10,505 nucleotides of DNA from Acidobacteriota bacterium (GTDB taxonomy: Bacteria > Acidobacteriota > Aminicenantia > Aminicenantales > Saccharicenantaceae). Below are positions 1-5,676 of this stretch, piece by piece; within the stretch, counting starts at the first letter, position 1; each line of letters begins with the position of its first letter. Where the stretch lies: contig DMVN01000121.1 in assembly GCA_003476685.1 (NCBI GenBank), positions 3,905 to 14,409 on the forward strand, given 5' to 3'. Both the position numbers and the translations under genes were made by a program. Below the pieces are notes generated by a model. It was not told where the DNA came from. It worked only from the letters and a program-made list of their open reading frames with translations, and did no database searches.

Positions 1-255
1 GTGCCTGAGTTTGTCGCCAGGAAAAAAGTTTCTAAAGCCGATTTTGACCGAGAATATGAAATACTATTCAGGTCGGCTGGGCTGGAAGGCGATTACAAAG
101 TCCTGGCAATTTCGAGTTCCCCCGAGGACGAACCCAGGCTTAAAAAGCTAAGGGAACGCATCCTCCAGAGGAATTCCGACGAAGCTTTGCCCGACTATGA
201 AAAGCTGAACAATATTATCTTCTTAAACAGGTTTGCGGCTAAGTTGAATAAATAA
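1..255 (+). CDS. Unrecognised protein, C-terminal part (possibly cut by window edge)
   Basis: An open frame runs from the first base to a TAA stop at 253-255, giving 84 residues. The first codon is GTG, but it lies exactly at the window edge with no upstream sequence, so it may be an internal valine and the gene may begin outside. The product is soluble, highly charged and rich in Lys, Arg, Glu and Asp, with no signal peptide or membrane segment. Its C-terminal half looks helical. I do not recognise a family or any catalytic motif. The codon use and the clean stop before a convergent intergenic gap support a real gene end. The next gene lies on the opposite strand and ends at 382, so the two converge. 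Confidence 0.55.
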   Translation: MPEFVARKKVSKADFDREYEILFRSAGLEGDYKVLAISSSPEDEPRLKKLRERILQRNSDEALPDYEKLNNIIFLNRFAAKLNK

Positions 256-313
256 TTTGACCTATTTAAATGAGGACTTCTCCAATACCAGGATGCATTC
301 TGCCTGCCTGAGT

Positions 314-340
314 GAAGAGGAGGTAAAGAGCCTTCTCTTC
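314..340. terminator. Hairpin between convergent genes
   Basis: GAAGAGGAGG (314-323) pairs with CCTTCTCTTC (331-340) as a 10-bp stem with one G.T pair and a 7-nt loop. It lies between the plus-strand gene ending at 255 and the minus-strand gene ending at 382, where a shared terminator is expected. No clear T-run follows on either strand, so it may act as a 3' stabilising hairpin rather than a classic intrinsic terminator. A weaker alternative (355-361 with 380-386) is followed by a T6 run at 391-396, but that overlaps the end of the minus-strand gene. Confidence 0.4.
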
Positions 341-381
341 CCGTTCACCAGGCCAGTAACTTATAGAATAGTCTAAGCGAG

Positions 382-1149
382 TTACTTAACTTTTTTATAG
401 CCGGCTGGGACGTCGTAGGTTCCCTCAGGCGCGGTCTTCTCTCCGAACTCCAGCAGCTCGGTGCTAGATTTTACCTGGGTGTTCATGACTTCAGTCCTGT
501 TCAGCTGAAGAACGATGACCCCCTTGAGCTTAGACATTTCCTGGTAAATTTTATCTATCATTTTCTCAAAGCCGGGACTTCCGGCCATCATGGCGTTGGT
601 CAGCATCAGGTAGCTCTTCCAGTCAATCTTTAACTCCTCCGTGGCCCAGGCCTCAGACTTAACTTCTCCCATAGCCATCTTGGTATCAAGGAGATACTTG
701 CGGCAGTTCCAGTTGCTAATTTTTTGCTTTTCGGAAGTTGGAGTTACTTTGACTTCCATGCTTTCGGCGAAAGCTTCAGCCATGTCCTGAGCCATTTCGG
801 CAAATTCTTCTGCTTCTTTGCCCTTGCCGGCCACGTTTTCGTCTATCATCTGTTTGACGTTCAGGGGCATCTCCCGGTAGGTCTTTTTCTGGTGGTCAAT
901 CTGATAAAGAAGACCCTTGTCCATGCGCATGATAGTGGTTTTCTTATCATCGGTGTCTGTTCGCGACTTGTCTTTGGCTATCCAGGTGACGGTGATTTCG
1001 TCTTTTGCCGGCTGAGTCTGGCCCATAATGCTAAAAGAGTCAGTATGAGTTTTCTGCTTCATGTAAGTGTCGGCCTGAAGGTTGATGGCCCTTAGAAGCA
1101 AAAAACCTGAAAGAACAATTCCAGCTACCAGAAATCCTTTGTTTTTCAC
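382..1149 (-). CDS. Exported DUF4412-like protein
   Basis: A predicted periplasmic or outer-membrane-facing protein of 255 residues. I place the start at GTG 1147-1149 because AGGAGG (1154-1159 on the plus strand) lies four bases upstream. The ATG at 1188 would add 13 residues ahead of that ribosome site. Residues 1-26 form a signal peptide (KNK, hydrophobic core, cleavage near LQA/D). The mature part has the DUF4412 pattern as I know it: a charged strand ending in KSRTD, then IMRMDKGLLYQID and KTYREMPL, later a Cys in NWNCRKY followed by W-A-T-E-E-L-K-I-D, and a C-terminus ending in DVPAGYKKV. Such proteins resemble the LolA/LolB fold, so lipid or lipoprotein handling is possible; this is family inference only. 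An acidic, Ala/Met-rich helical insert lies around residues 107-132. It sits 66 bp downstream of the lipoprotein gene on the same strand, so the two are probably co-transcribed. Confidence 0.8.
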   Translation of the reverse strand: MKNKGFLVAGIVLSGFLLLRAINLQADTYMKQKTHTDSFSIMGQTQPAKDEITVTWIAKDKSRTDTDDKKTTIMRMDKGLLYQIDHQKKTYREMPLNVKQMIDENVAGKGKEAEEFAEMAQDMAEAFAESMEVKVTPTSEKQKISNWNCRKYLLDTKMAMGEVKSEAWATEELKIDWKSYLMLTNAMMAGSPGFEKMIDKIYQEMSKLKGVIVLQLNRTEVMNTQVKSSTELLEFGEKTAPEGTYDVPAGYKKVK

Positions 1150-1215
1150 TTTTCCTCCTATTAATTCTTGACTTAAGATTTGAATCAATTTGCCAATTGT
1201 CTCTATTCCCGGGGA

Positions 1216-1848
1216 TTATTCAAAGGACACCCAGGTTTCGGTGGAAGCCTTCTTATCAGAGTTGGCATCGTAGACAGTGGTGATTATCCTATATTTCCCA
1301 GCCGCCAGGCCGCTAAAATTGTAATTGAAAGTGATGGCTACTTCTTTGTTAGGATGCCAGGACTTGAAAGGGAGGTCGGCAAAACGTTCCTGCCCGCCCA
1401 GAATTTGACCGTTTTCGTCGGCCACCTGGAAGTCGGCCAAAAAACGGAATTCATAGTATCCGGCTTCACTCCTGATAATTCTGTATCCGGCTGGTTCTAT
1501 GTAAAGAAAGATGGTCTGACCGTCAGAGTAGATGTTGTCTTCTTCTGGCTCATAGACACCGTAGGAATTGTTCTGGGCTTTAACCAGTGTTGGGTTCAAA
1601 AGCAAGAGGGGAGATTCTTTCCAGACTTTATCCTTTATCAAATCAATATTCTTAAGAGCTGCGGGGTAGTCTTCATTTCTTAAAGCTTCCAGAAAAGAAT
1701 CATGCCAGGGGCGATAAGCTTCCGGGATTGTTTCAACAGCTGTAGTTGCAGCTGGTTGTTCTCCGGCTTTTTCGGCTTTTCTGGAACAATCTACAGCCAG
1801 AAAGACAAAAATAAGAACAATAGTACTTACTAAAATCGCCCTTTTCAT
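1216..1848 (-). CDS. Predicted lipoprotein with C-terminal beta domain
   Basis: A 210-residue protein starting at ATG 1846-1848, preceded by a strong GGAAGGAGGG ribosome site. Residues 4-19 are hydrophobic and run into F-L-A-V-D-C, making Cys21 the likely lipidated residue, although Asp at -1 is unusual for a lipobox. After a low-complexity Ala/Thr/Glu linker (about 22-40) comes a short helical part (about 45-80). A beta-rich domain follows from about residue 90 to 209, with YGVYEPEED, SDGQTIFLYIEP, and near the end GLAAGKYRIITTVYD. This pattern resembles unnamed domains in exported proteins of Planctomycetes and related phyla, in which a GQ-x-LYVE strand is followed by a PGKY-x-L-x-x-x-x-D strand; the match is from memory and has no assigned function. 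It is first in a likely two-gene transcript with the DUF4412-like gene and has its own promoter. Confidence 0.8.
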   Translation of the reverse strand: MKRAILVSTIVLIFVFLAVDCSRKAEKAGEQPAATTAVETIPEAYRPWHDSFLEALRNEDYPAALKNIDLIKDKVWKESPLLLLNPTLVKAQNNSYGVYEPEEDNIYSDGQTIFLYIEPAGYRIIRSEAGYYEFRFLADFQVADENGQILGGQERFADLPFKSWHPNKEVAITFNYNFSGLAAGKYRIITTVYDANSDKKASTETWVSFE

Positions 1849-1883
1849 TTTCCCTCCTTCCAGCGCGGGTCGCTATAAAGATT

Positions 1884-1913
1884 ATTTAATTACAAATTAG
1901 TTTTTCCTGTCAA
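1884..1913 (-). promoter_or_regulatory. Sigma70-type promoter for the 210-residue lipoprotein gene
   Basis: Read on the minus strand, an exact TTGACA (1908-1913) is followed by an 18-bp spacer and TTAAAT (1884-1889). This gives a leader of roughly 28 nt before the ATG at 1848, with the ribosome site inside it. The surroundings are strongly AT-rich. The -35 is perfect; the -10 is only a 4/6 match and nearby alternatives exist. Confidence 0.5.
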
Positions 1914-2002
1914 ATTAAAATTTCTTTCAGGTTAAGACATGGTATCCAGCAAGAGAGGACCATGATGAAAAGCAGGTGGTATTATCCCCAGAAGAAAAAC
2001 GG

Positions 2003-2075
2003 GCAGGCACGACATTTTGTCATAGCGATGGATGTCCTCCGGAGATTACGGTGACTATGAACCACCAGTGCCTGC
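2003..2075. other. 73-nt three-way-junction structured element with complementary loops
   Basis: The outer stem P1 is a perfect 8-bp pairing, GCAGGCAC (2003-2010) with GTGCCTGC (2068-2075). P2 begins directly inside it: GACAT (2011-2015) with ATGTC (2032-2036), enclosing a 16-nt loop. P3 is GGTG (2050-2053) with CACC (2063-2066), enclosing a 9-nt loop. The P2 loop contains TCATAG (2020-2025) and the P3 loop contains CTATGA (2055-2060), which are fully complementary, so a 6-bp loop-loop contact is possible. A5 (1995-1999) precedes and T5 (2076-2080) follows, so each strand ends in a U-run after P1, as in a bidirectional intrinsic terminator. The joining segment 2037-2049 includes the palindrome CTCCGGAG. 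I do not recognise a known RNA family. The transcribed strand is unknown. The promoter at 1884-1913 lies beyond it, which argues against it being a leader of the lipoprotein gene. Confidence 0.5.
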
Positions 2076-2116
2076 TTTTTATTAACCTGTCATTCTGAAT
2101 TCTTCCCTGGACGAAA

Positions 2117-2152
2117 GTAAGAACGCTTAATATGGGCGGAATTTGCTCTTAC
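2117..2152. repeat. Small inverted repeat in intergenic region
   Basis: GTAAGA (2117-2122) pairs with TCTTAC (2147-2152), and GC (2125-2126) can pair with GC (2145-2146) across a 2-nt bulge. It is in non-coding DNA between the structured element and the gene relic. No T-run follows on the plus strand. It may be incidental. Confidence 0.25.
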
Positions 2153-2188
2153 CTAATAAAGCAGGCTCAAAAATTACCATTTTTTTCT

Positions 2189-2279
2189 ATGGGAATTTTA
2201 CTTTAGGCCCGACCTCTTTACCGGTTATTTTCTTCAGCTCGAAGGTGCCACCGGGCTGGACTAATCTGTTTCCCGATAA
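2189..2279 (-). pseudogene. Relic of the C-terminus of a serine hydrolase paralogue
   Basis: On the minus strand, 2279 down to a TAG at 2189-2191 reads as 29 codons containing R-L-V-Q-P-G-G-T-F-E-L-K-K. This matches the C-terminus of the intact upstream serine hydrolase, which has E-V-S-Q-P-G-G-V-F-E-Y-K-R near residue 698-707. The order Q-P-G-G-x-F-E-x-K is shared and the codons still correspond. A few codons upstream the frame meets a TGA (2295-2297), and no start or ribosome site is present. The simplest reading is the remaining 3' end of a tandem paralogue whose body was lost. A chance match of a short stretch cannot be excluded. Confidence 0.45.
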
Positions 2280-2280
2280 T

Positions 2281-2300
2281 ATATGAATGACCGTTCATAT
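2281..2300. promoter_or_regulatory. TetR-operator-like palindrome
   Basis: ATATGAA (2281-2287) and TTCATAT (2294-2300) form a perfect 7-bp inverted repeat around TGACCG. The TGAATGA-type half-site with a TCA-containing partner resembles operators bound by TetR-family regulators such as Bacillus FadR; that comparison is from memory. No regulator gene is in the window. It lies between the terminator hairpin of the serine hydrolase gene and the relic, so its target, if any, is unclear. Confidence 0.3.
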
Positions 2301-2302
2301 GA

Positions 2303-2328
2303 GCCGGGGGGTTGCGGCCAGCCCCGGC
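2303..2328. terminator. GC-rich hairpin just after the serine hydrolase stop codon
   Basis: GCCGGGG (2303-2309) pairs perfectly with CCCCGGC (2322-2328) around a 12-nt loop. The stop codon of the minus-strand hydrolase gene is at 2331-2333, so the hairpin starts two bases into its 3' untranslated region. On the plus strand it is followed by T6 (2334-2339), the textbook intrinsic terminator layout, which would block antisense transcription into the gene. On the minus strand there is no U-run, so there it may protect or help end the hydrolase mRNA. Confidence 0.6.
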
Positions 2329-2330
2329 AG

Positions 2331-4490
2331 TCATTTTTTCTCGGGTTTTTTCTCCTGGCTCTCGACAAAGCGCTTGTATTCGAACACTCCACCCGGCTGT
2401 GAAACCTCAAAAGCTGTTACTTCGCCTTTCTGGTCAACTATGAACCTAATCCGGGCTACTGAAACCTGCTTCAGATAAAATTCATCTCCCAGGTCGGGGA
2501 CAAGTTCGTAAACCGGCTGGCCGGGTATGGTCAGGGTCAGGACATTGCCTTTCAGGTCAACCGACAGCCTCTGGTCCAGGAGCACGTAGGTCCCGACGAA
2601 TTTCTTTAGGAAGTTCGGGTCGAAATATTTCTCGTCAGGCTTTTTCCTGAAAACTACCGGGTCAGCCATCGGTTCAAACGGCGCGGCCACGGCAGCCACG
2701 TTTCCGTTGACGTCAGTCTGGAACGTGAGCTTCATATCCTTGAAGGTCGGGTCCTCAGCCTGGAGTCCGTTAAAAGTTTCATAATGCCAGTGCTCCAGCG
2801 GAGTGGTTATCCTATTGTAGACAAAAGAAAGGCTCTTATCCTTAAAAACTACCTTTACTTCGCCGTAACCGGGATGAACGTAGGTTCCGGCATATTCTTC
2901 CAGGGGATGAGCCGGCCTGGTGCCTTTGATCTTTCTGGTCTGGGCTTTCTGCTCGGCTTTTTCGCCAACCTCTTCAGCCTTAGCAGCATTGCGCACCGCC
3001 TCGCCGATCCAGTCCACAGGCTCAAGACCCAATAGTTTATCGGTCAGGGTTCTTACCAGGAGTTCGGGCAGGCCGGTGCCGTTCCTGTTGGTCAGAACCA
3101 CGAAACCGAAGCCATCGTTGGGCAGCATGGAAACCAGCGCCGAAAATCCGTCTATATTTCCACCGTGATGAACGCGGGGATGCCCCCGGTAGCTGTCAAC
3201 AAACCAGCCGAGAGCATAGCTGGCATATCCAAGGTGAGTAGATGTCGGCGTCTGGGGAATCGGCGTATATGGCAGGTGCAGGTCAGCCATGGTGGCCGGA
3301 TTCAAGATCTGTTTTTCGCCAAACTTGCCCGAATTAAGATGCACCACAAGCCAGTTGCTCATCTCTCGCACGCTGGAGTTAATGGAGCCGGCTGGCCCCA
3401 TGTTGGTGATGTTGCGGAAAGGAATTTTCTCTATCTTTTTCTGACGGTAGGCATAGGGCTGGGCAAAATCCTGGTCTTTCTGTGAATCCAGCACGGAAAA
3501 ATTGGTTCTCTTCATCTCAAGCGGGTTGAGCACCAGCTCTCTTATCGCCTCTTCCCAGGTCTTTCCGGTGAGCACTTCCAGCAGATACCCGGCCGTCAGG
3601 AACATCAGGTTGTTGTACTGGAATTTTTCTCTAAGGTCAGCGGTGAACTGAAGATAAGCCAGCCGCCGCACCAGCTCCTCCCGCGTGGCCTGGTAATTGT
3701 TGTACCAGAGAAGGTCATGACGGGGGAGGCCGGAACGGTGGGTGACTAAATCGCGGGGCGTCATTCTTTCGGTTATCACCGGGTCCGACAGCTTAAACCA
3801 GGGAATGTAGGTGCGCACTGGCTGGTCCCAGCTCATCTTGCCTTCGTCAGTCAGACGGGCCAGGGCGAAGGTAGTAAAAGCCTTGCTGGCAGAACCTATG
3901 GCCAAAAGGGTGTCCGGCATCATCGGCAGCTTGTTTTCCACATCGCGCAGCCCGTAGCCTTTAAGGAAAATTACTTCTTTACCCTTGACCACAGCCAGAG
4001 CCAGGCCCGGGACCTTGAGGTCAGCCATCGCCTTATTGATGACTTCATCCATGCCTTCCAGGATTTTTTTGGCCCGGGCCACCGGGTCTTCGCCTTTGCT
4101 CAGACTGAAGGGAAAAGTCTGGCCCGACTGGGTGAACTGGCCGCTCATTTTCTGGCCGCTTTCGTCCAGCTTTCCTTTGAAAACCGGATTTCCGGGAACG
4201 CCAGCAATGGCAAAACTTATCTCACTGTCCGTTATTTTTATATCCGTCAGAGGCAGGTCCTTAGCTTTCTGGATGGGAATGGAGATAACGCCTTCCAGCT
4301 TCTTATCGGCCGAAAGCTTAAAATCAACCAGAACTTCGAGCTTCATCCCGGGAAGTTCAATGGCCCCTTCCCAGTGGCCGGCAGTTTTCTGGCCGGGATC
4401 ACTGGTCTGAGCCATCAGCCCCGGGGTAAAAAAAGTAATCAGGAAGGACAAAAAAATTCCTGCTACTATCGCCCTTAACTTTTTATTCAT
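2331..4490 (-). CDS. Exported serine hydrolase, beta-lactamase/AmpC-like (PF00144) with flanking beta domains
   Basis: A 719-residue secreted protein. I chose ATG 4488-4490, preceded by CCGGAGGTCAAA; the upstream ATG at 4520 would put ten residues before the signal peptide. The signal peptide is residues 1-28 (cleavage near MAQ/T). Residues about 38-132 form an N-terminal beta domain beginning H-W-E-G. The catalytic domain spans about 145-490: the nucleophile motif S-A-S-K (Ser200, Lys203), the tyrosine motif Y-N-N (Tyr292) and the H-H-G-G motif (from His441) that replaces KTG in class C-like enzymes. An Ala/Glu/Lys-rich linker (about 500-525) leads to a DUF3471-like domain (about 529-615) and a final beta domain (about 620-710) with a similar F-V-G-T-Y start and basic tail. 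Family members include esterases, D-amino peptidases and beta-lactamases; the substrate cannot be read from the sequence. It stands alone, diverging from the DUF4097 gene. Confidence 0.92.
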   Translation of the reverse strand: MNKKLRAIVAGIFLSFLITFFTPGLMAQTSDPGQKTAGHWEGAIELPGMKLEVLVDFKLSADKKLEGVISIPIQKAKDLPLTDIKITDSEISFAIAGVPGNPVFKGKLDESGQKMSGQFTQSGQTFPFSLSKGEDPVARAKKILEGMDEVINKAMADLKVPGLALAVVKGKEVIFLKGYGLRDVENKLPMMPDTLLAIGSASKAFTTFALARLTDEGKMSWDQPVRTYIPWFKLSDPVITERMTPRDLVTHRSGLPRHDLLWYNNYQATREELVRRLAYLQFTADLREKFQYNNLMFLTAGYLLEVLTGKTWEEAIRELVLNPLEMKRTNFSVLDSQKDQDFAQPYAYRQKKIEKIPFRNITNMGPAGSINSSVREMSNWLVVHLNSGKFGEKQILNPATMADLHLPYTPIPQTPTSTHLGYASYALGWFVDSYRGHPRVHHGGNIDGFSALVSMLPNDGFGFVVLTNRNGTGLPELLVRTLTDKLLGLEPVDWIGEAVRNAAKAEEVGEKAEQKAQTRKIKGTRPAHPLEEYAGTYVHPGYGEVKVVFKDKSLSFVYNRITTPLEHWHYETFNGLQAEDPTFKDMKLTFQTDVNGNVAAVAAPFEPMADPVVFRKKPDEKYFDPNFLKKFVGTYVLLDQRLSVDLKGNVLTLTIPGQPVYELVPDLGDEFYLKQVSVARIRFIVDQKGEVTAFEVSQPGGVFEYKRFVESQEKKPEKK

Positions 4491-4830
4491 TTTGACCTCC
4501 GGAAAGATAATAAAAGTCACTCTTTGAGATTAGGTTATCAGCAGTCGGCCGATAAATCAATTGTTGCCGATATTACCGACGATAAATTCCAGCCCGAGAC
4601 TTCAGCTTCTAAGAAGTTTTCTGACTTCTCTGAGGCCGGTAGTCGTCTGTCGGTAATCGTCTACTCAGATATATATCTACGGAAAAATACCCCAAAACGT
4701 TCTTTTTCTGCCCGTCAGACTGAAAAAAATTTGAAAAAAATCAGCCCGGGGAACCTTTTTAGCCCGTTTTTCGTCTTTTCAGGTGTATGAACAAGAATTT
4801 TCTGTAATAATATCAATGTCAGGAGGCAAA
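4491..4830. promoter_or_regulatory. Divergent intergenic region with long imperfect dyad and AT palindrome
   Basis: This 340-bp region separates two divergent genes and so should hold both promoters. ATTACCGAC (4572-4580) pairs perfectly with GTCGGTAAT (4649-4657). Inside, CC-GCC (4589-4594) can pair with GGC-GG (4634-4639) with one mismatch, and AGAAGT (4612-4617) pairs with ACTTCT (4624-4629) around a 6-nt loop, so the whole folds as one long interrupted hairpin. A 12-bp palindrome, AGATATATATCT, lies at 4667-4678. A possible minus-strand promoter is TTGATT, 17 bp, TAACCT about 40 nt before the hydrolase start. I find no convincing promoter pair for the plus-strand gene, only AT-rich sequence at about 4805-4812. 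The 88-codon open frame crossing the region from a TTG lacks a ribosome site. Confidence 0.4.
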
Positions 4831-5676
4831 ATGAGCACGAACAGGATATCAGGAATCTTAAGAAGTAACCACATTCTGAGCCTATTTCTGTTGTTACTGT
4901 TGATGGTGGTTTTCAGCTCAGCTTGTGAAGATTTTATCGATGCCACTTATAAATATGAGGAACCATTCAGCCAGACTATAGCTGTTAAGGAACCCGGCTC
5001 CTTTTCCCTGTCTAACATCAACGGCTCCATCACCGTCACCAGCTCGCCCGCTATGGAAGTGGTCATCAAGGCCACCAAGCACGCCCGCTGGAGGAAGGAA
5101 GACCTGGATAAAGTCAGAATAGATGTGGTCGGCGGGGAGAAGTCGGTCATCGTTGAAACCGTTCATGAAAAACGAAACCTTCAGGTCAAGGTTGACTACG
5201 AGATTACCGTTCCGGAGAATATGGCCCTGGAACTGGTTAAAACAGTCAACGGCCGGGTTAACCTGAGCGGAAGATTCGAACGAGCCCAGCTCCGGACTAC
5301 CAATGGCAGCATCACTGCCCGGGGAGAAGTCAGCTGGCTGGAAGCGGCCACCACCAACGGTAGCCTGGATATCATCCAGGTCAAGGGAAAGGCCGACCTC
5401 AAGACCACCAACGGCAGCATTAAATTAGAACTGGATGAGGTCAGCGCCGACCTAAATGCCCGGACCACTAACGGCAGCATCACCGTCCGGCTGAAAAACC
5501 AACCCGATGCTTATTTCAGCGCCCGCACCACTAACGGCAGCGTCAGGGTGGACTACCCGGTGACGATCGAGGGCACTGTTAACAGGCGAAGAATTGAAGG
5601 CCGGATGGGCAGCGGACAGGGGCCGAGGATTGAGCTTCACACCACCAACGGTTCTATCAGCCTGATGAAAATTTGA
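4831..5676 (+). CDS. DUF4097-like lipoprotein with beta-helix repeats
   Basis: A 281-residue protein starting at ATG 4831, with AGGAGG at 4821-4826. A start at 4783 would place 16 residues before that ribosome site. Residues 13-30 are strongly hydrophobic and end F-S-S-A-C, so Cys32 is a good lipobox cysteine; Glu and Asp at +2 and +3 would suggest inner-membrane retention in proteobacterial rules, which may not hold here. The mature part has the DUF4097 (putative adhesin, LiaG-like) pattern: an S-N-I-N-G-S-I strand at 61-67, an acidic/basic segment (80-130), then a ladder of T-T-N-G-S-I/V/L motifs at 156, 174, 192, 212, 233 and 271, with a T-V-N-G-R-V variant at 138. The 18-residue spacing of the first four fits one turn of a right-handed beta-helix. 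The family has no enzyme activity; envelope-stress or surface roles have been proposed. It has no close same-strand neighbour. Confidence 0.85.
   Translation: MSTNRISGILRSNHILSLFLLLLLMVVFSSACEDFIDATYKYEEPFSQTIAVKEPGSFSLSNINGSITVTSSPAMEVVIKATKHARWRKEDLDKVRIDVVGGEKSVIVETVHEKRNLQVKVDYEITVPENMALELVKTVNGRVNLSGRFERAQLRTTNGSITARGEVSWLEAATTNGSLDIIQVKGKADLKTTNGSIKLELDEVSADLNARTTNGSITVRLKNQPDAYFSARTTNGSVRVDYPVTIEGTVNRRRIEGRMGSGQGPRIELHTTNGSISLMKI
5242..5658 (+). repeat. Coding tandem motif encoding T-T-N-G-S-I
   Basis: ACC-ACC-AAC-GGC-AGC-ATC and close variants recur at 5296, 5350, 5404, 5464, 5527 and 5641, with a diverged copy at 5242. The first four copies, counting the diverged one, are exactly 54 bp apart. 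Differences are mostly at third codon positions (ACC/ACT, AAC/AAT, GGC/GGT), showing selection on protein rather than on DNA. This is the beta-helix ladder of the DUF4097 lipoprotein. Confidence 0.85.

Noticed and set aside
724..1683. Plus-strand open frames opposite the DUF4412-like and lipoprotein genes
   Set aside because: They have no ribosome sites or recognisable domains and mirror better-supported minus-strand genes.
2003..2075. A tRNA of about the right length (73 nt)
   Set aside because: There is no 7-bp acceptor with T-arm GGTTC motif in position, no anticodon arm and no CCA; the fold has three stems, not four.
2003..2075. Known riboswitch such as purine or c-di-GMP class
   Set aside because: The conserved core bases of these classes as I know them are absent, and the element is not placed as a leader of an appropriate gene.
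4524..4790. 88-codon plus-strand frame in the divergent intergenic region
   Set aside because: It starts at TTG without a ribosome site, crosses the dyad and palindrome, and has a composition unlike the neighbouring proteins.
5196..5483. Minus-strand frame with repeated L-P-L-V-V
   Set aside because: It is the exact antisense of the T-T-N-G-S repeats in the DUF4097 gene; the repetition comes from the coding strand.
5242..5658. Regularly spaced short repeats as a possible CRISPR array
   Set aside because: The 54-bp periodicity is inside a clear coding frame, repeats vary at third codon positions, and the spacers are coding too.
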